A stretch of 13,407 nt of DNA from an uncultured Clostridia bacterium. Lineage in GTDB: Bacteria > Bacillota > Clostridia > Christensenellales > UBA1242. The position numbers were made by a program, and so were the translations under genes. Positions 6,602-13,407 of this stretch are shown here, piece after piece. The stretch's first letter is position 1. Each line of letters starts with the position of its first letter. The notes under the pieces are model-generated. The model was not told the DNA's origin. It did not search any database and saw only the letters and a list, made by a program, of their open reading frames with translations. The stretch lies in assembly GCA_937914725.1 (NCBI GenBank), contig CALDMJ010000196.1, forward strand, positions 1 through 13,407. The letters are read 5' to 3'.

Positions 6602-8893
6602 ATGGAAATAGCAAGAAAAAAAGCAATAGCACTAAAATTAGCAAAATATATTATGTACCTATTAGTGATGATAGTCCTCAATTCAGCAACGCTCAATGGA
6701 AACCTACAACCCTTTGGTTTTGCAATGTTTTTTGCACTTATTTGGTGCAATCAAAATATTTTTTTGGTGTCAATCATATACTTTCTTTCTTGTATAGTTT
6801 TTGGATTCACAGAGCAAATACTTGTTTGCTCAATAACAACGATTTTATTGTTTTTGTTCTTTTATTTTTTGCATTATAAATTCAAAAAGCCACTCAATAT
6901 TTGGCTTATATTAGTGTATGGATTTTTGTGTCAAGTCGGCTTTTTATATTATACAAGCAATAGCGTCGACGGACTCTATTTGAGTCTTGCGTATGTCACT
7001 GTAGGCTTAATATTTTTGCTCGCAACTTTGTCATTTTTTCAAGCAGTCGTAAAAAAGAAGTTCCGCAATTTCAACCTCGAAGAATGCGTTTGTGCGGGGC
7101 TCTTTCTAGCAGTGTTCTCACTAGGACTTTCGAACTTTGAGCCTTTTCATATTGCGCTCGTGCAAATCTTTGCAATTTTTTTGTTGATATTACTAAAAAA
7201 TGTTAACAAAACTACAATGTTTTTGGCAGCAATAACAATGGGACTTGGTACAAGCTTAAATACTTTTTTTGCAGGATACCTATATCTTTTTTGCGGGTTA
7301 GCAGTCATAATTTGTGTGTTTAGTGATAAAAACCCGCTTTTGCTAATTTTTTCCGCATTGCTTTGTGACCTCTTTGTAGGACTCTACATTCAAGCATTTC
7401 CAGTCTATCATTTTCAATCACTAATTGCAACATTTTTGGGTTGCGCAGCGTATGTTTTTTTACCAAAAAATTGCAAAGAAACACTAATTTATCTAATCGC
7501 AAGCAGCGAAAAAGGAACACTTGTTGAAAATGTTGTAAACGCGCAAGCAAAAAAGTTGAACCGAAAAATTTTGGAAACTGCCGAAATTTTTACCGAACTA
7601 GAAAATTTGTTTACATCGATGTCGCGTGGGCAAATGACGCAAGAAGAAGTTGTCAGCATAATCACGCAAGAACTCGTGCAAAAATCTTGCCAAGATTGCA
7701 AGGACAAAAACCGCTGCCTGCGCCTGACTAGCAACGAAACAATGGAACTACTGCACGACCTCGTGTTCATAGCGCTTCAAAAGGGCAAACTAACGCTCGT
7801 CGATGTCGAAAGCAGGCTTTCAAGCAAATGTATAAGAATAAATACGTTGCTCACGCAACTAAATGCAATGGTAGAGGAGTTTAATAAGTATCAAAATAGT
7901 ATCACAAAAGCGGACACATCACGTAGAGCCGTCGCAAAAAGTCTTGGCGGCGTCAGCACAATTTTGCAGGAACTCGCCAGCAATGTCGACAATCAAATTC
8001 GCCTCGACTCGCAACTTGAAAAAAATATTCAAGAAGAACTTACTTACGAAGGTATTTTGTGTCGCGAAATTTTGTTATATGAAAAAGATAAAAATATAAT
8101 AATAAATATGCTTATAAAAAATGAAAACCTTTTGAAAAGCAAACTCATAAACATAGTTTCTAAAGTCGCAAAGCAAAAAATGATTATCTCATCAATTGAG
8201 GTAAGCACAACGCCCCACTTTAGCACCGTGATAATGAAGCCGCAACCAAAGTTTGACATAACCTACGGCATTAGTTGCCGCACTAAGTCAGGCAGTGAAA
8301 GCAGCGGTGATACGCACTCATTCAATCGTATTGACGACGATAAATTTATCTTTGCATTGTGCGACGGAATGGGCAGCGGCGAAAAAGCACGCCTTGCAAG
8401 CGAACTAAGCATCGGCATTATTGAAAACTTATATCGCGCAGGCTTTAATAGCGAAACAATCATTGATTGTACGAACAACCTACTCACAATGTCCGCAACA
8501 GAAGTATTTTCTGCAATCGACATCGGCGTCATTGACCTGAAAAACGGCATTTGTGACATCATCAAAATTGGCGCTCCTGTCGGCTATATCAAACATAACG
8601 ATAGTACCGAAATTGTGCAAGCAGGCGCACTGCCGTTAGGCATCTTAGAAGAACTGCGCCCCAGCACCACCAAAACCGCACTTTGTCACGGCGACTACGT
8701 CGTATTCTTGTCGGACGGCATCCTAGACGCCTTTGAGGACGAAACGGCCTTGCAAACATTCATTAACAACTTTGATACAAAGAACCCCCAAACGCTCTCG
8801 GACGCAATCTTGAACGAAGCCGTCCACCTCAACCACGACGCCCCCAACGACGATATGACCGTCTTTGTCGTCCGCACCCTCAACAAAATTTAA
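6602..8893 (+). CDS. spoIIE: Stage II sporulation protein E, membrane PP2C-type serine phosphatase, 763 aa
   Basis: SpoIIE dephosphorylates the anti-anti-sigma factor SpoIIAA, which releases sigma-F in the forespore, and it sits at the polar septum through its membrane domain. Residues about 15-300 form roughly ten hydrophobic segments and include LQPFGFAMFFAL, like the first membrane region of known SpoIIE. Residues about 310-545 are the central regulatory region with a C-x2-C-x5-C cluster (SCQDCKDKNRC) seen in the family. The phosphatase domain, about 545-763, has FALCDGMGSGEKA with metal ligand D588, GAPVGY, ALPLGIL, SDGILDA with D705, and DDMTVFVVR with D750/D751, so all main PP2C motifs are intact. 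Length is close to usual (about 800). The start has no Shine-Dalgarno sequence and no better alternative was found nearby. No clear terminator follows. Confidence 0.95.
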   Translation: MEIARKKAIALKLAKYIMYLLVMIVLNSATLNGNLQPFGFAMFFALIWCNQNIFLVSIIYFLSCIVFGFTEQILVCSITTILLFLFFYFLHYKFKKPLNIWLILVYGFLCQVGFLYYTSNSVDGLYLSLAYVTVGLIFLLATLSFFQAVVKKKFRNFNLEECVCAGLFLAVFSLGLSNFEPFHIALVQIFAIFLLILLKNVNKTTMFLAAITMGLGTSLNTFFAGYLYLFCGLAVIICVFSDKNPLLLIFSALLCDLFVGLYIQAFPVYHFQSLIATFLGCAAYVFLPKNCKETLIYLIASSEKGTLVENVVNAQAKKLNRKILETAEIFTELENLFTSMSRGQMTQEEVVSIITQELVQKSCQDCKDKNRCLRLTSNETMELLHDLVFIALQKGKLTLVDVESRLSSKCIRINTLLTQLNAMVEEFNKYQNSITKADTSRRAVAKSLGGVSTILQELASNVDNQIRLDSQLEKNIQEELTYEGILCREILLYEKDKNIIINMLIKNENLLKSKLINIVSKVAKQKMIISSIEVSTTPHFSTVIMKPQPKFDITYGISCRTKSGSESSGDTHSFNRIDDDKFIFALCDGMGSGEKARLASELSIGIIENLYRAGFNSETIIDCTNNLLTMSATEVFSAIDIGVIDLKNGICDIIKIGAPVGYIKHNDSTEIVQAGALPLGILEELRPSTTKTALCHGDYVVFLSDGILDAFEDETALQTFINNFDTKNPQTLSDAILNEAVHLNHDAPNDDMTVFVVRTLNKI

Positions 8894-8911
8894 ATGTTAG
8901 TTAATACTAAT

Positions 8912-8985
8912 CTGTCATTTCGACCGAAGGCGGAGGCGTAGCCCTCGCCGTAGCGGAGAAATCTCCCGGAAGGGCAATGAAATGG
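8912..8985. repeat. REP-like intergenic repeat, complete copy
   Basis: The unit begins CTGTCATTTCGACCGAAGGC and runs through GGAGAAATCTCCCGG to GAAATG. It contains a GC-rich hairpin (GGC-g-GAGG ... CCTC-GCC, 8929-8949) and outer inverted arms CATTTC (8916-8921) and GAAATG (8979-8984). It is more GC-rich than its surroundings. A second, truncated copy starts at 13375. It resembles the 'GTCATTTCGACCGAAG...GGAGAAATCTC' intergenic repeats seen in several bacterial genomes. It fills most of the 187-nt gap after spoIIE. Confidence 0.75.
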
Positions 8986-9012
8986 AAACATTAAAAAACG
9001 CTTCCAAAACAG

Positions 9013-9041
9013 TTGTAAAAAGTTCTATTTTGTGGTATACT
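9013..9041 (+). promoter_or_regulatory. Promoter of the G-tract gene
   Basis: TTGTAA (9013-9018), a 17-nt spacer and TATACT (9036-9041) preceded by TGTGG. Expected start near 9048, giving a leader of about 33 nt with AAGGAGAT before the ATG at 9081. Confidence 0.7.
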
Positions 9042-9080
9042 AGCACTGAAAATCAAAAAAAAATAAGGAGATAATTCACT

Positions 9081-10079
9081 ATGATTTTTAGAACAAAAGT
9101 GCTAGGGGGGGGGGGGTATAATGTTGCAAAAAATGACAGTATAACTCCGCAAAATAATAAGGATAACTGTCGAAATTTGCAAGATAGCTGCAGTTTTTTG
9201 CAAAATGTGCAAAAAACAAAAATTAACAAAAATTGCAGCAAATTGCACAACTATAAACATCAATCCAATATAAAATTAAATAATACTGCAGCACAAAATT
9301 TGCGTTGCAAACGCTTCACGTCAGCAATTATGTTTTTGTGGCTCTTTGTGTTTTCATTTTCATTCGTTCATTTAGTAATATTTCAATCGCAAAATGATGT
9401 TAAAGCGATTTCTGCAGTGGGTGACCCAGATGTTACTGATATATATGCGTATGTTGGGACATACGATTTTAGTAGTTTTTCTATTAGCTATGGAGGTTCT
9501 ACTAGGTCTGCAATGTGCATAGATACTGTTAAGGGTTCACGTTGGGGCTTATCACTGTGGGAAACAGAGGGTGTTTTGGTAGTTACTGCAGCACCTGCGG
9601 GCTACAAGTGGAAGCTTTTAGTAGGAACATCTGCAAGTGGTGAAGGAGCAGGGTATATTTTTGAAGATAGCACAATCAATGAAAGCGTTACTAGAGAAAT
9701 GACAGGCAATTCAATCTATTCCATAGAAATACAACTCGTAGAAGTAGCGCCAACAACAAATGAAGTGTCTATTGATATATCAATCACGGGCAGTTATAAA
9801 AGTGAAACAAGCGGTGTGATTTTATATCTAATGAAAGATAATGTTGTCCAAAGCCAAATAGTTGCAAACAACAATGTGCCAATCAAATTGACGCAAAAAA
9901 TCGGCGAAACATTTACAATACTTGTCAGCAAACCATATATGTGGACAATGACGGTCAGCGGTGATTGCACGCAAGATGACGATAATAAAAACAAAATCAC
10001 CTACACTGTCGCATCTACCGCCCAAACAATAACGCTTGAATTCAGCGGCGGCTGCGCCTCAAGTATGATTGCAGTTTGA
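9081..10079 (+). CDS. Putative exported protein with 5' poly-G tract, possibly phase-variable, 332 aa
   Basis: A strong AAGGAGAT lies 8 nt before the ATG. The first codons spell MIFRTKVL and then GGGG, encoded by a run of 12 G (9105-9116). Residues 13-78 are Asn/Lys/Gln-rich with four Cys and a repeated C-x2-L-(Q/H) pattern at residues 30, 37 and 52. A basic RCKR (75-78) and a hydrophobic stretch (81-101) then form a signal or anchor segment, with possible cleavage after ISA at 112. The rest is Ser/Thr/Val-rich, beta-like, and seems to hold two related domains: GYKWKLLVG with IYSIEIQLVE, and PYMWTMTVSG with TITLEFSG. The C-terminal domain resembles the partial protein at 3-323. No known family was recognised. 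Secretion or surface display is inferred. The 80-residue region before the hydrophobic segment is unusually long for a signal peptide. Confidence 0.8.
   Translation: MIFRTKVLGGGGYNVAKNDSITPQNNKDNCRNLQDSCSFLQNVQKTKINKNCSKLHNYKHQSNIKLNNTAAQNLRCKRFTSAIMFLWLFVFSFSFVHLVIFQSQNDVKAISAVGDPDVTDIYAYVGTYDFSSFSISYGGSTRSAMCIDTVKGSRWGLSLWETEGVLVVTAAPAGYKWKLLVGTSASGEGAGYIFEDSTINESVTREMTGNSIYSIEIQLVEVAPTTNEVSIDISITGSYKSETSGVILYLMKDNVVQSQIVANNNVPIKLTQKIGETFTILVSKPYMWTMTVSGDCTQDDDNKNKITYTVASTAQTITLEFSGGCASSMIAV
9105..9116 (+). repeat. Homopolymeric G12 tract inside the coding region
   Basis: Twelve consecutive G begin 24 nt into the coding region, in otherwise AT-rich DNA. With 12 G the frame is open for 332 codons. 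With 13 G it reads GTA TAA directly after the tract. With 11 G it stops at TAA ten codons on. This is the layout of a translational contingency switch. TATAAT follows the tract directly (9117-9122), but no -35 box at 16-18 nt was seen. Confidence 0.9.
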
Positions 10080-10121
10080 TAACCGAACTTGCAACGAAAG
10101 AAAAATCTAAACAATATGTCA

Positions 10122-10147
10122 AAGCGTTACAAACGCCTTGTTTGCAA
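10122..10147 (+). terminator. Weak candidate terminator after the exported protein gene
   Basis: GCGTT (10124-10128) pairs with AACGC (10132-10136) around a 3-nt loop, followed by CTTGTTTG. The stem is short and the T-run is broken, so this is only a possibility; no better terminator was found between 10080 and 10274. Confidence 0.3.
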
Positions 10148-10195
10148 GCCCTAAGTTTGAATTTGTCATTATTTTTTCAAAGATATTTCACATCA

Positions 10196-10212
10196 AATTC
10201 CACTATGGAATT
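10196..10212. repeat. Perfect short inverted repeat in the gap before secG
   Basis: AATTCCA and TGGAATT are separated by CTA. There is no T-run, so it is not an obvious terminator; it could be a protein-binding site. It lies about 60 nt upstream of the secG -35 box. Apart from this, the weak hairpin at 10122 and the secG promoter, the gap 10080-10337 shows nothing recognisable. Confidence 0.45.
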
Positions 10213-10274
10213 CACCTTGAGAATTAACAAAGCGAAAAGTTGATGCAAAAAATAAAATAATTACAATAAAATAG

Positions 10275-10303
10275 TTGTAATTTTCAAAAAACTATGCTAT
10301 AAT
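10275..10303 (+). promoter_or_regulatory. Promoter of secG
   Basis: TTGTAA (10275-10280), a 17-nt spacer and consensus TATAAT (10298-10303) with an extended TGC. Start expected near 10310, leader about 28 nt. Confidence 0.85.
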
Positions 10304-10337
10304 GGGAAACCGAATGTTATTTAACTAGGAGTAAATT

Positions 10338-10652
10338 ATGAATAGTAGTTTCTTGCAAATGCTTGCAGGTGCAGTTCCAACGTGGGTTTCGGAATCATTC
10401 CCTGTAATTCAAATAATTCTCGTTGCAATTGTCGCGCTTTGCGCAGTAGCATTGATTGTTTTGATTTTCTGCCAAGAATCAAACTCAAGCGGTTTGGGTT
10501 CTTTGGGTGGCGCGGAAAACAGTTTTTATGCTCAAAATAAGGGAAACTCCCGCGAAGGACGTTTGAAAAAATGGACATACATTATGGCAGCCACGATTTT
10601 TGTGCTGACAGTCTTGTACCTTATTTCATTTAGAATTTATAGCGGTAGTTGA
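10338..10652 (+). CDS. secG: SecG subunit of the protein translocase, 104 aa
   Basis: SecG is the small non-essential subunit of the SecYEG channel in the cytoplasmic membrane and assists SecA-driven export. Two membrane helices are visible at about residues 23-45 (IQIILVAIVALCAVALIVL) and 81-99. Between them lies the typical Gly/Ser-rich cytoplasmic loop ESNSSGLGSLGGAENSFYAQ, which matches the family signature around SGLGSL-GG. Residues 1-20 are longer before the first helix than in most homologues. AGGAG (10327-10331) lies 6 nt before the ATG. It is followed by its own terminator and then rnr, the usual order in Firmicutes. Confidence 0.92.
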   Translation: MNSSFLQMLAGAVPTWVSESFPVIQIILVAIVALCAVALIVLIFCQESNSSGLGSLGGAENSFYAQNKGNSREGRLKKWTYIMAATIFVLTVLYLISFRIYSGS

Positions 10653-10656
10653 TTTC

Positions 10657-10682
10657 AAAGGCACGAAAATTTCGTGCCTTTT
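10657..10682 (+). terminator. Terminator of secG
   Basis: AAAGGCACGAA pairs with TTCGTGCCTTT around a short loop, followed by T. It is a near-perfect palindrome 4 nt after the secG stop. It separates secG from rnr, which has its own promoter. Confidence 0.88.
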
Positions 10683-10713
10683 CGCACATAATATGTAAAG
10701 TGCGCCCAAACTA

Positions 10714-10742
10714 TTGCTTTTTTGCCAATTTTCTTGTACAAT
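10714..10742 (+). promoter_or_regulatory. Promoter of rnr
   Basis: TTGCTT (10714-10719), a 17-nt spacer and TACAAT (10737-10742). It lies just upstream of the AAGGTGA ribosome binding site, so the leader would be only about 10 nt. Confidence 0.55.
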
Positions 10743-10758
10743 ATAAGAAAGGTGATTT

Positions 10759-13266
10759 ATGAATAAAGAAGAAATATTGAAGATTTATGAAAAAAGAAAA
10801 AAAATCGGCGATTGCACGCTGAAAATGCTCACAAATGCCGTCGCATTCGACAAAAATCTATCGACTGACGAAGCGGAAATTCAAATTCGCAAACTAATGG
10901 CGGACGGTGATTTGGTTCTCGAACCAATCACGCAAACACTAAAAACGCCCGCCGAAATGGGACTCAAACAAGGCGTTTTGTCGAAAAATCCAAAAGGCTT
11001 TGGTTTTGTTTCAATCGCAGGGCAAGCGGAGGACGTATTTGTTCCGTCAGTCTTTATGGGTAAAGCAATCTATGGCGACCGTGTACTTGTCGAAATCGTA
11101 AAAGACAAATTTAATCCCGACAAAGAGTGCGGCATCATCCGCGCGATAACAGGGCACAGCACGAAAAACATCGTCGGCACAATCGAAAAAGTTGGTAAAA
11201 AAGTCGTGCTTGTTCCCGACGAAGCAGATAGATACCCAATGATTGAAATTCAAAAGAATTTTACGCTCGACGCTTTGACAGGCGATAAAGTTGTCGTCAA
11301 AATTCAAAGTTATGATGACAAAATGCCGAAAGGTGAAGTCGTTGAAATTTTGGGCGATAGTTACGACCCGTCTGTCCAAGTTTTGGGTATTTTGCGCACA
11401 TTTGACCTTTATGAGGAATACCCTGAAAAACAAGTTGCCTACGCAAAAACAATCAAGCAAGAGGTTTTGCCTGAGCAGACAAAAGGTAGGCTTGACTTAA
11501 GGGATATGCTCATTTTCACAATCGACGGCGACGACGCAAAAGACCTCGACGACGCAATCTCGCTTTCACTGAACGACGACGGTACGTATCATCTCGGCGT
11601 CCATATCGCGGATGTTTCGGAATACGTTAGACCAAACGGCGTTCTTGCTGAGGAAGCCTACGAAAGGGCGACCAGCAATTACTTCCCACGCCTCGTCATC
11701 CCAATGCTTCCCAAGGAACTCTCAAACGGAATTTGTTCCTTGAATCCAAACGTCGACCGCCTTGCGCTCTCAGCGTTTATGGACATCGACCACAAAGGGA
11801 ACGTCGTAAATTTTGATATTCATAAATCAGTCATCAATTCAAAAGAAAGAATGACATATAAAAATTTCCAAAAAATTCTTGACGGCGACAAAGAAATGTG
11901 TGAGCGCTACGAACACCTAGTCGACGTCGCAAAGAATATGGAAAAACTTGCCGACATCTTGTCGCGTCACCGCCAAAAACGCGGCGAACTTGACTTTGAC
12001 ATTCCCGAAAGCCAAATTATTTTGGATGAAAACAACGACGTCGTTGACATCCGCCCATATCCAATTGAAAAATCAAACCAGTTGATTGAAAGTTTTATGG
12101 TCGTCACAAACGAAGCCGTCGCGGAATTTATGGGCAAAATGGAAATTCCAGCAATCTATCGTGTCCACAATATTCCTGACCCCGAAAGACTTGAAGCGTT
12201 CAACCGCTTCTTGGGACAATATGGTCTCGCAATCAAAACGTCGAGTAATGATTTGGCGGAAATCCGCCCGCTCGACTTCCAAAGATTGCTAAAGGAAATT
12301 GAGGATAAGGAATATGGTGAGGTCGTCCGCAAAATCGCGCTTCGCAGCACGAAAAAAGCATATTACGACATCGAAGATTTGGGACACTTTGCACTTGCAA
12401 ATCACCATTATTGTCATTTTACATCCCCAATTCGCCGCTTACCCGACTTGATTATCCACACAATAATCAAGGAATACCTTGATGGCAATCTCACGCCTGA
12501 GCGCAAAAAATATTGGGAGCATACAACAATTGAACTCGCGCGCAACGCAAGTGAAAAGGAACGCAATGCTGATGAGGCAGAACGCACCGTCGACGACTAC
12601 TACAAATGTAAGTTTATGGCACGTTTCTTAGGGCAAGAGTTTGAAGGCAAAGTCAATGGCGTAACAGCGGAAAGAATTTTTGTCGAACTTCCAAATACAG
12701 TCGAAGGGGCAATCAAAATTGCCGACCTTCCATACGACAACTATGTTTTGGACGAAGATTTGCATAGACTCGACGGCGAGCATATGTCGTTCAAAATGGG
12801 GGATACCGTCAAAATAAAGGTTTTGGCAACAAACGAAACCGCCCGAACAATAGACTTTGGACTCATCCGCAACTATGAAAAAGACTATAGCACCGACGCC
12901 GTATCATTCGATAAAGAGCCAACAATCAAAAAGAAAATGTACGACACCAGCGGCGAAGCATATTATATAGAAAGGCGCTCTAGCGACGAAACGCGCAAAG
13001 AGTTTTATGACCGCATCGGGATGAAAGACCCGCGCGAAGAACGCCGACCACGCGTCACCGTCAAAAATGGGTCTAATGGCAAAAGCAAAAATAGACGCAG
13101 AAACTTTGACAACTACCAAGGCGACTCAAGACAATTTGACAACCGTGGTAAAAAAAAAGACGACGAAAATAAAAAGCAGCGCCGTCAGTTCCAAGACATA
13201 TCAAAGTTTTTGAAAAAGAACAAAAACAACAACGAAAAAAACGACGAGTCCGAGCAACAACGTTGA
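10759..13266 (+). CDS. rnr: Ribonuclease R, 3'-5' exoribonuclease, 835 aa
   Basis: RNase R degrades structured RNA from the 3' end, including rRNA fragments and, with tmRNA, messages of stalled ribosomes. Domains in order: a winged-helix N-terminus (about 1-65); two cold-shock RNA-binding domains (about 70-205, starting GVLSKNPKGFGFVSI); the RNB catalytic domain (about 245-580); an S1 domain (about 622-705, FEGKVNGVTAERIFVELP); and a 130-residue basic tail rich in Lys, Arg, Asn and Gln. The catalytic motif TIDGDDAKDLDDAI supplies D256, D262, D264 and D265, all present. The RNB signature reads HFTSPIRRLPDL with L561 where Tyr or Phe is usual. The start has AAGGTGA upstream. Position after secG is typical; the usual follower smpB is not in the window. 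Confidence 0.96.
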   Translation: MNKEEILKIYEKRKKIGDCTLKMLTNAVAFDKNLSTDEAEIQIRKLMADGDLVLEPITQTLKTPAEMGLKQGVLSKNPKGFGFVSIAGQAEDVFVPSVFMGKAIYGDRVLVEIVKDKFNPDKECGIIRAITGHSTKNIVGTIEKVGKKVVLVPDEADRYPMIEIQKNFTLDALTGDKVVVKIQSYDDKMPKGEVVEILGDSYDPSVQVLGILRTFDLYEEYPEKQVAYAKTIKQEVLPEQTKGRLDLRDMLIFTIDGDDAKDLDDAISLSLNDDGTYHLGVHIADVSEYVRPNGVLAEEAYERATSNYFPRLVIPMLPKELSNGICSLNPNVDRLALSAFMDIDHKGNVVNFDIHKSVINSKERMTYKNFQKILDGDKEMCERYEHLVDVAKNMEKLADILSRHRQKRGELDFDIPESQIILDENNDVVDIRPYPIEKSNQLIESFMVVTNEAVAEFMGKMEIPAIYRVHNIPDPERLEAFNRFLGQYGLAIKTSSNDLAEIRPLDFQRLLKEIEDKEYGEVVRKIALRSTKKAYYDIEDLGHFALANHHYCHFTSPIRRLPDLIIHTIIKEYLDGNLTPERKKYWEHTTIELARNASEKERNADEAERTVDDYYKCKFMARFLGQEFEGKVNGVTAERIFVELPNTVEGAIKIADLPYDNYVLDEDLHRLDGEHMSFKMGDTVKIKVLATNETARTIDFGLIRNYEKDYSTDAVSFDKEPTIKKKMYDTSGEAYYIERRSSDETRKEFYDRIGMKDPREERRPRVTVKNGSNGKSKNRRRNFDNYQGDSRQFDNRGKKKDDENKKQRRQFQDISKFLKKNKNNNEKNDESEQQR

Positions 13267-13305
13267 TTATAGCATACTGCGCAAGACCTCAATCTCGCTG
13301 CGGCG

Positions 13306-13374
13306 GAAGTTTAGGTGTCAGTGCAAACTTCTAACACCTTACAATGGTGTAGTCAAACAAGTTTAAATACACCA
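13306..13374 (+). repeat. Cluster of alternating inverted repeats after rnr
   Basis: GAAGTTT (13306-13312) can pair with AAACTTC (13325-13331), and AGGTGT (13313-13318) with ACACCT (13334-13339), in pseudoknot order. Alternatively ACACC (13334-13338) can pair with GGTGT (13346-13350), or TGGTGTA (13345-13351) with TACACCA (13368-13374). There is no T-run. It may be the 3' end of rnr or the leader of the next gene. No known riboswitch was recognised. Confidence 0.4.
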
Positions 13375-13407
13375 CTGTCATTTCTACCGAAAGCGAACTT
13401 GTTCGAT
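13375..13407. repeat. Start of a second copy of the REP-like repeat, cut by the window edge
   Basis: CTGTCATTTCTACCGAAAGC matches the start of the unit at 8912 with two differences over 20 bases, in the same orientation. After that the sequence differs (GAACTTGTTCGAT) and forms its own small palindrome (GAAC/GTTC). The remainder lies beyond the window. Confidence 0.65.

Noticed and set aside
6586..6879. 97-codon plus-strand frame overlapping the start of spoIIE
   Set aside because: It is out of frame with the clearly homologous spoIIE reading and begins inside the hairpin without a ribosome binding site.
9094..9122. TATAAT after the G tract as a promoter whose spacer length varies with the tract
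   Set aside because: No TTGnnn box lies at 16-18 nt upstream; a better promoter exists at 9013-9041. The translational effect explains the tract without it.
13267..13407. tmRNA or smpB expected after rnr
   Set aside because: None of the tmRNA tRNA-like ends or a SmpB-like frame is present in the 141 bases left; they may lie beyond the window.
1..13407. CRISPR array, transposase, integrase or phage module
   Set aside because: No regularly spaced direct repeats and no such coding regions were found.

Overview
The window looks like a chromosomal piece of a low-GC, endospore-forming Firmicute, most likely an uncultured clostridial lineage. This rests on four points. There is a complete spoIIE gene. 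The SRP RNA is the large Gram-positive type with an Alu domain. secG is followed by rnr, as is usual in Firmicutes. Promoters are AT-rich sigma-A type (TTGnnn, 17 nt, TAnnnT) and most genes have AGGAG-type ribosome binding sites. No transposase, integrase, phage structural gene or CRISPR array was seen.

Layout, left to right. Bases 3-323 are the 3' end of an exported-protein-like gene that closes with a strong bidirectional terminator. On the minus strand, a strong promoter drives the SRP RNA (about 592-862), directly followed by tRNA-Gly(CCC) (518-591) and a terminator (462-496). Diverging from it is a plus-strand pair: an unrecognised 1187-residue cytoplasmic protein (1022-4585) and an unrecognised 81-residue acidic protein (4644-4889), closed by a terminator. 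Next are a HEPN-like/CBS fusion protein (5042-5785), an RluA-family pseudouridine synthase (5822-6526) and spoIIE (6602-8893). Bases 8894-9080 carry a REP-like intergenic repeat. Then comes a putative exported protein (9081-10079) with a 12-G homopolymer near the start of its coding region. secG (10338-10652) and rnr (10759-13266) follow, and the window ends in alternating inverted repeats and the start of a second copy of the intergenic repeat.

How the genes relate. SRP RNA and SecG serve membrane targeting and export. tRNA-Gly, RluA and RNase R serve RNA maturation and decay. SpoIIE serves sporulation. The exported protein at 9081-10079 and the partial gene at 3-323 share a C-terminal domain, so they belong to one paralogous family of secreted or surface proteins.

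The most interesting signals are: (1) the G12 tract, arranged so that gain or loss of one G stops translation within a few codons, as expected for phase variation by slipped-strand mispairing; (2) the unknown large/small gene pair at 1022-4889; (3) the SRP RNA abutting a tRNA, with a helix 8 tip that is not GGAA; and (4) a terminator-like hairpin directly before a spoIIE start codon that has no Shine-Dalgarno sequence.
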